DNA of 64,000 nt from Amphirosellinia nigrospora. Its lineage: Eukaryota; Ascomycota; Sordariomycetes; Xylariales; Xylariaceae. The first letter of the stretch is position 1, and every line of letters begins with the position of its first letter. The notes below the pieces were generated by a model, which did no database searches, had not been told where the DNA came from, and was given only the letters and a program-made list of their open reading frames with translations. Both the position numbers and the translations under genes were made by a program. Location: assembly GCA_004123355.1 (NCBI GenBank), contig SCHM01000008.1, forward strand, positions 491,501-555,500, written 5' to 3'. Below, one piece after another: positions 58,909-64,000 of the stretch.

Positions 58909-61900
58909 CTATGCCCCATGCCCAACAGCTGTGTCCTCCCCGTACACGATTTTTCTAAGCACGTCCCGCTCGCCGCTCTGCTCGCACATGGCGCGGAAGA
59001 TGCCCTTGTCTCCATCTTGTCCGCCCTCGCCGGCCTCCCAGAGCTCCTTCGGGGTCCCGTACTCGGCGACCCGCCCGTCGCTGAGGACGAGGATGCGGTC
59101 GAAGTCGGCGATGGTGCTCAGCCGGTGAGCGATGACGACGAGGGTACTGTCGCCGAACTCCTCGCGGATAGATCGCTGGATGAGCGCGTCTGTTGCCATA
59201 TCTACGGCCGAGGTCGCCTCGTCGAGGACCATGACCTTGGGTCGAGAGACGATGGCGCGCGCTAGACACAGAAGCTGTCGCTGCCCCTGAGACAGATTGA
59301 GCCCGCCCTCGGAAATGGCGCTCGATAGGCTGCGGAAGATGTTGGTGTTCTTCCGGCTAGATTCACTTGGGGCCGCGGACACTGGAGTCCCCGGCGACGT
59401 CTCATCCTCGGAGATGAGGTGTACGCGAGCCAGCGAGTCGAAGAGCTCGGCGTCGGTGTGATTGTCGAAGGGGTCAAGGTTCGACCGCACAGTGCCGCTG
59501 AAGAGCACCGGATCTTGCGGGATGATCGCCAATCGACTAGGGTTGGGCGGATTTTGGAGATGTCCACCCCGTCAACGTGGATACTACCCGACCGCGCCTC
59601 GACAAAACGGAAAAGCGCTAACGTCAGCGACGATTTGCCAGCGCCCGTCCGCCCGATGACACCCACACGCTCGTTTCGGTTGATTGAGAAGTTGAGGCCT
59701 TTAAGTACTGGCGGGAGATCTTCCGCATAGCTAACAACAAGGTCGTTGACTTCAACGCGGCCTTCTGTTGGCCATGCCGCGGGGGGTCGTACGCCACCTA
59801 GGTCTTCAGTCGGTAGCTCAGTATATTCCACGATACGCTCTGCTGCGTTCATCTCAAGCTCGGCGTTGGCATAGTGCCGAATTGTCCACATCACGTACCC
59901 TGAGAATTCAAGCGCGAAAGAAAGAGCAAAACCGGCAAGGGCTGAGTCCATATCCGGGCTAAGGAGGATGAAAAGGGTGACGAAAGTGGCAAAGAAACTG
60001 CCGACGACAGACATGCGCCAGCCCATCCAGCGGTTAAAAAGCCAGAGGTGCCACGTAGTGACGGCCCAATCGTCCAGTAGTCGATACATGCGCTCGATGT
60101 AGGTCTGTGATTTGTTGAATGATCGAATCGTCAACACACCTGTGAGCGCAGACCCGAATTGTTCGAAGACGGGCGATTTGGTAATGGACTCCATTCTCTT
60201 GACAGACCGAGCAGCATGAAGGTATTGATTCGCAAAATAGACAGAGATGGCGAGTAGTAGGAATGCGAGGAAAATAATGACGGGCGATACAAATAAGCCA
60301 GCCACTACGACACCAAGCAGATTGAGGAAGGCATTGGCGGCGAAGGCTACGGCGTAAGCTAGATGGGTATCTACCGAGTGGAAATCGGCCGTGAATCGGT
60401 TGAGGATGCGTCCAACTGGGACTGTGTCAAGCCAGCGCAAGGGAGCTCGAAGTATGATGAAGTTGAGACGAGCGAATAGCTCTCTTGATGCGCGAACGGA
60501 GCCAGTAAAGATGTAGTACCATCGCATAGTAGATAAAAACGAGACGATGATGGAAAGGGCGACATAGACACCAAGGTAGAAAGCCATACCGCGAGTAGGC
60601 TCGGCGGACATAGGTTTGACCATAGTAGTCATAGCGGTCTGTTGGAGCGTGTATTGGTACGCATAAGTTTGGGCATCAGCTGGCAGTTCGGTTTTTTCAT
60701 CTTCATAAATTCCGGTCCAAATGCGAAGCCACCAGGAGCGGCCGATTGTTAGTCCCTGAACGACGAGGAACATACCGATGGCCCCAAGCCAAAACGGCCA
60801 TGAACCACTGTACTTGAGGTATGCCGAGTAGACGCGTACTTTGATCGCACCCTCCTCTAGTTTCTCATCTTCGACGAATTTGCGGGGTGTCTGGATTTTC
60901 GAAGGAATTTTAGCGAGAGGCTCTTCTATAGCCTCAGTATCGAGTTGGGATATTTCTTCAGAGTCAACTGCAGTTATCTCCTCTTCATCTCGGATAGCCT
61001 CTTCTAATCGAATCTCCTGTTCTCCTTGCTCGTGACTCCTAATCTGTTCAAGGGTTCCTGTCTCTTCTAACTCCGTTACTAGTCCTGCATGAAGGACACG
61101 ACCATCTCCTAATTCCATCAAGTATTTCGTCTTAGATTCACATAGAGCGACGTGATGAGTGACCAGTATGCGAGTCCGCCCAACTCCAAGCTCGCCATTA
61201 AGACACTGCTCGAAGATATGTCGACCGACGTGAGCATCGACGGCACTGAAAATGTCGTCTAGTACTAGTATGCCGGCGCGAGAATAAATAGCACGTGCAA
61301 GTCTTTAGCTATGTTAGCGTTTTCTCCAGTTATGTTGTAGATTACGAATTTGATCTAGACTTACGTGATTCGCCATTTCTGGCCACCACTCAGGTTAATT
61401 CCATTAGCACCAATCTCGGTTTGATCTCCGTCGGCAAACATCTCGATATCTTTCGTTAAAGCACAGACTTCCGTCGTCTTCCTATATCGTTGGGCATCGT
61501 ACGGCAGACCGAAGAGAATATTGTTTTTGACAGTAGCATTTTCGATCCAGGGGATTTGAGCGACGTATGCGATGGCGCTTGGGATGATCCAATTATCCTG
61601 ATTTGCTTTGGAGTCGTGGCGTTCATGGAGTGGTGGCGCTCGCGGTTTGGAAATCGTGCCAGACAAAAGGTCGACCTCTCCAAGAATAGCAGCAAGCATG
61701 AGAGACTTTCCACTACCAGTTTTTCCCGATATAACAGAGAGCTCACCCTTCGGGAAAGTGACATGGACATTTTTCAAGATGAACCTGTCGGGGTCCTCTT
61801 CAGCAGTAGCCGGGTCGGTATTAGAGGGCCAAGCAATCGAGGCGTTGTCAAACGAAATCTCATCGGCCACCTTTGTAATCTCGGAAATCTCAGCTCCCTT

Positions 61901-63831
61901 CAATAGGCGTCAATCCGCTTTATCGATACCCATGCATCAAGCAGGTCGGTCGTCAGCTCAGGTATAATAGACAGAGTGAGTTCGAGAGCTTTGAAAACGC
62001 TAAGACTAACGAAAGCGACAGAAGGAATGAGGGACCCATGTATGGCGGCGTATACGGCTAGAGAAACGGCGGCTAGTAGAATCGGGCTTGTGATCCAGCA
62101 GGCGAAAAGTACGACGTCGAATCTGAAAGCATCCCATACGCACTTAAGTTCCTTTTCTCTGATCATCCCGATTTTGTTCTCCCATTGAGGCTCGAGGGCG
62201 AGAATTTGATTTGTCGAATTCCCTGGAGAGCTTCGGCCACAATGCCCATCTTCTCGTCGCGGACTTTCATCAACCTATCTTGCGCGTCCGAGTATTTCTT
62301 TGAAAAATAGCCATTGATGGGCATAACCACGAGCATAGTGGCAAAGCCGGCAACGAGCGCTTTCCAGCCTAGAAGATCTAAGAGGAATACAAGCGAGACG
62401 ATCAACTTGAAGAGAGACGAAGGGAAAAACCAGTTGAAATTGGCAAAATCGGCAACGCGCTTTGCATCTACACCAATCAAGTTGACGGTGCTCTGCTTGT
62501 TCTTGTTCAGTAGCGCCATCTCGTCCTCTTCGGTTTCGTCAACTTCGGGTTGTTCAGTGCTGCAGGACTGACCAGCTGGACCAGTCATGACGGGATCCGG
62601 GGAAGCTGAAGACTTTCTCTTGCTCGCTTCCTTCACATCTTTTCGCTTCATTGCTTTCTGGAAAATGAGGGCCGATAGCTGAGCGCGGATAGGAATGCAT
62701 ATTTCGGCCCAAGAGAGCCAGAAAACGAGCGTTTCAACCCACGACTGAGCAATAATCGCTACCATCAACCAAAGAGCCCACATCCAGCCCTCGTAGCCAA
62801 CGCGCTCGTTGCCAACCCGTTTCTCGAGAAGATGTAATAGTTGTAACACAACCCACTGTGGTGCGAAGTTAAGCACTGCACATGCCAAGCTTAGAGCCCA
62901 TTGCACCGCAAATGCCCATTTATGCGCCAAAATGACAGAGATCCAGAGTGGCTTTGTGAATCCGTGGCTTTCCCATTGAGTTACAGCGTCTTTAGATCTT
63001 GCATAGTGATTAGGCCTGGGGAGATCACCTAATTTGAGGTTTTTCTTCTTTGTGGCCAATCCTAGAACAGTAGATGTCCAGCTCCAGTTATATCTACTCC
63101 ATGCCGAGACTGTATAGAGCCGGTCGACAAGCTCGCCTTCATAAAAAACATCAGGTCGGCGGGGAATTGTCACGCTCGCGAAACCTAGGCACACAACTGT
63201 TACGATCTCAGCGATTCGGAGCGCAAAAATGGTACTATTGTGTTTCCACAATTGAACGGCAACTTGATTATCCTGTGTAGCTAACACGCCCGCCATCGCC
63301 AGGCACGAGGCCATCGAGTATATCCCTAGGTCGTATGCGTCTACCGAATTTCGACTGGCTGCGATACATATAGCTTGGAAAATCAAGAGAGCCTACCAAA
63401 CCGTGTAAGTCTATTGACAGCAATTGTCCCGTTGTATCAAAACTTACCCAGCCGGGTACAGCCAACCAATTTTCTAGAAACAATCCATCTCCTTGACCAC
63501 GGGGGCTAAGAGTGGAAAGGACGGCAATCGCAATAGAAATGCAGAGTCCGATTGTCGACAAGACCAATATCGAAGCCTTAGGAAGTTTGGTGCTGAATGC
63601 CTTGACGGCCTCTTTGGTGCTTTTGCCGTCCTCGTCTTCATACTCTTCTGTTTTGGGAGTTCGGTTACGCAGCTGTTTGACGAGATGGATTATGGCTGGA
63701 ATCGAGAATGCAGCAACAATCCCTAGGCCGAGCCCCGAAGACGCCAGCAGTACTTTGTCGTCGGGCATGGCGAATGAAGATGCCGGGGTGCGTGCAAGTC
63801 GAGGGTATGGTTGTAGGGTGCCAGACGGCAT
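58909..63831 (-). CDS. ABCC-type (MRP-like) ABC transporter, full length with three 1-bp frameshifts
   Basis: The minus-strand exons are 63448-63831, 61365-63392 and 58909-61302, with introns of 55 and 62 bp (GTAAGT starts). The product would be about 1600 residues; ATG at 63831 or 63768 ([12 protein letters not shown]) are both possible. Order: N-terminal membrane segments, TMD1, NBD1, TMD2, NBD2. NBD1 has Walker [17 protein letters not shown] and [13 protein letters not shown], with Asp for the catalytic Glu. NBD2 has [29 protein letters not shown] and the switch His in IAHRLST. This asymmetry is typical of ABCC exporters, which use ATP to move organic anions, conjugates or drugs across the plasma or vacuolar membrane. 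One-base losses near 62200, 61907 and 59546 break the frame in short C, T or C runs. Substrate is unknown. Confidence 0.9.
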
Positions 63832-64000
63832 CCGTGATTTCGAAGGGCCTTTAACCTGCACACTCCGGTGGCGAAACCTCTCAAGACACTTTTAGTTCGT
63901 TAAGTTTGGAATATCCACGAGATGGCTAGTCGACTATTTGCAATAGGGCCATTTGAAGCGCGAAGCGTCGTCGCGCATAAAACCAACCACGCCTACACCA
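63832..64000. promoter_or_regulatory. Upstream region of the ABC transporter
   Basis: The 170 bp left in the window lies upstream of the transporter's start and probably contains part of its leader and promoter. No specific motif is recognisable. Confidence 0.3.

Overview
The window looks like an accessory, repeat-rich stretch of a filamentous ascomycete (Pezizomycotina) chromosome. Three things point there. Short GT..AG introns of 45-62 bp carry CTAAC/CTGAT-type branch sites. The protein families are fungal: HET domain, DUF3435 recombinase, ABCC transporter, Tad-like LINE. Long blocks are drained of C and G with almost no CA or TG dinucleotides, the footprint of repeat-induced point mutation (RIP). 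I cannot name the species.

Layout. 1-0.4 kb: one arm of a 122-bp inverted repeat whose partner lies at 52.5 kb, then a 195-bp foldback element. 0.8-4.7 kb: a broken gene with a ZZ-like zinc finger, convergent with a minus-strand DUF3435 tyrosine-recombinase gene (the family that includes Starship 'captains') that can be spliced through four introns and is broken by one homopolymer frameshift. 4.8-8.3 kb: minisatellites with 39-, 27- and 15-bp units, a 133-bp duplication and an orphan 3' fragment of 28S rRNA. 8.7-12.5 kb: a J-domain protein gene with one in-frame TGA, and a decayed gene resembling a fungal PD-(D/E)XK-like family. 12.7-18.1 kb: a decayed Tad-like LINE with zinc knuckles, AP endonuclease, reverse transcriptase and RNase H. 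18.2-19.95 kb: AT-rich RIP remnant. 20.0-23.6 kb: tandem arrays, one of which contains a clean solo LTR with a 5-bp target duplication. 23.7-27.8 kb: a second LINE fragment and a long broken gene of unknown function. 27.9-46.5 kb and 46.8-52.3 kb: heavily RIPed tracts; the second is bounded by recognisable direct repeats (LTRs). 52.9-63.9 kb: ordinary base composition returns, with a HET-domain pseudogene, a broken unknown gene and a full-length ABCC-type transporter gene carrying three single-base frameshifts.

How it fits together. Most of the first 58 kb is mobile or decayed: LINEs, LTR elements, foldbacks, a recombinase and gene remnants of kinds often found in fungal accessory DNA (HET, DUF3435). 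Two comparisons inside the window show RIP directly. A segment at 5.6 kb matches one at 37.05 kb with only C-to-T and G-to-A differences, and the two LTRs of the 46.8-52.4 kb element are mutated in opposite halves. The ABC transporter at the right edge looks like the start of more ordinary sequence. The most interesting lead is the DUF3435 recombinase with TGATCA-bearing minisatellite arrays in opposite orientation just upstream of it.
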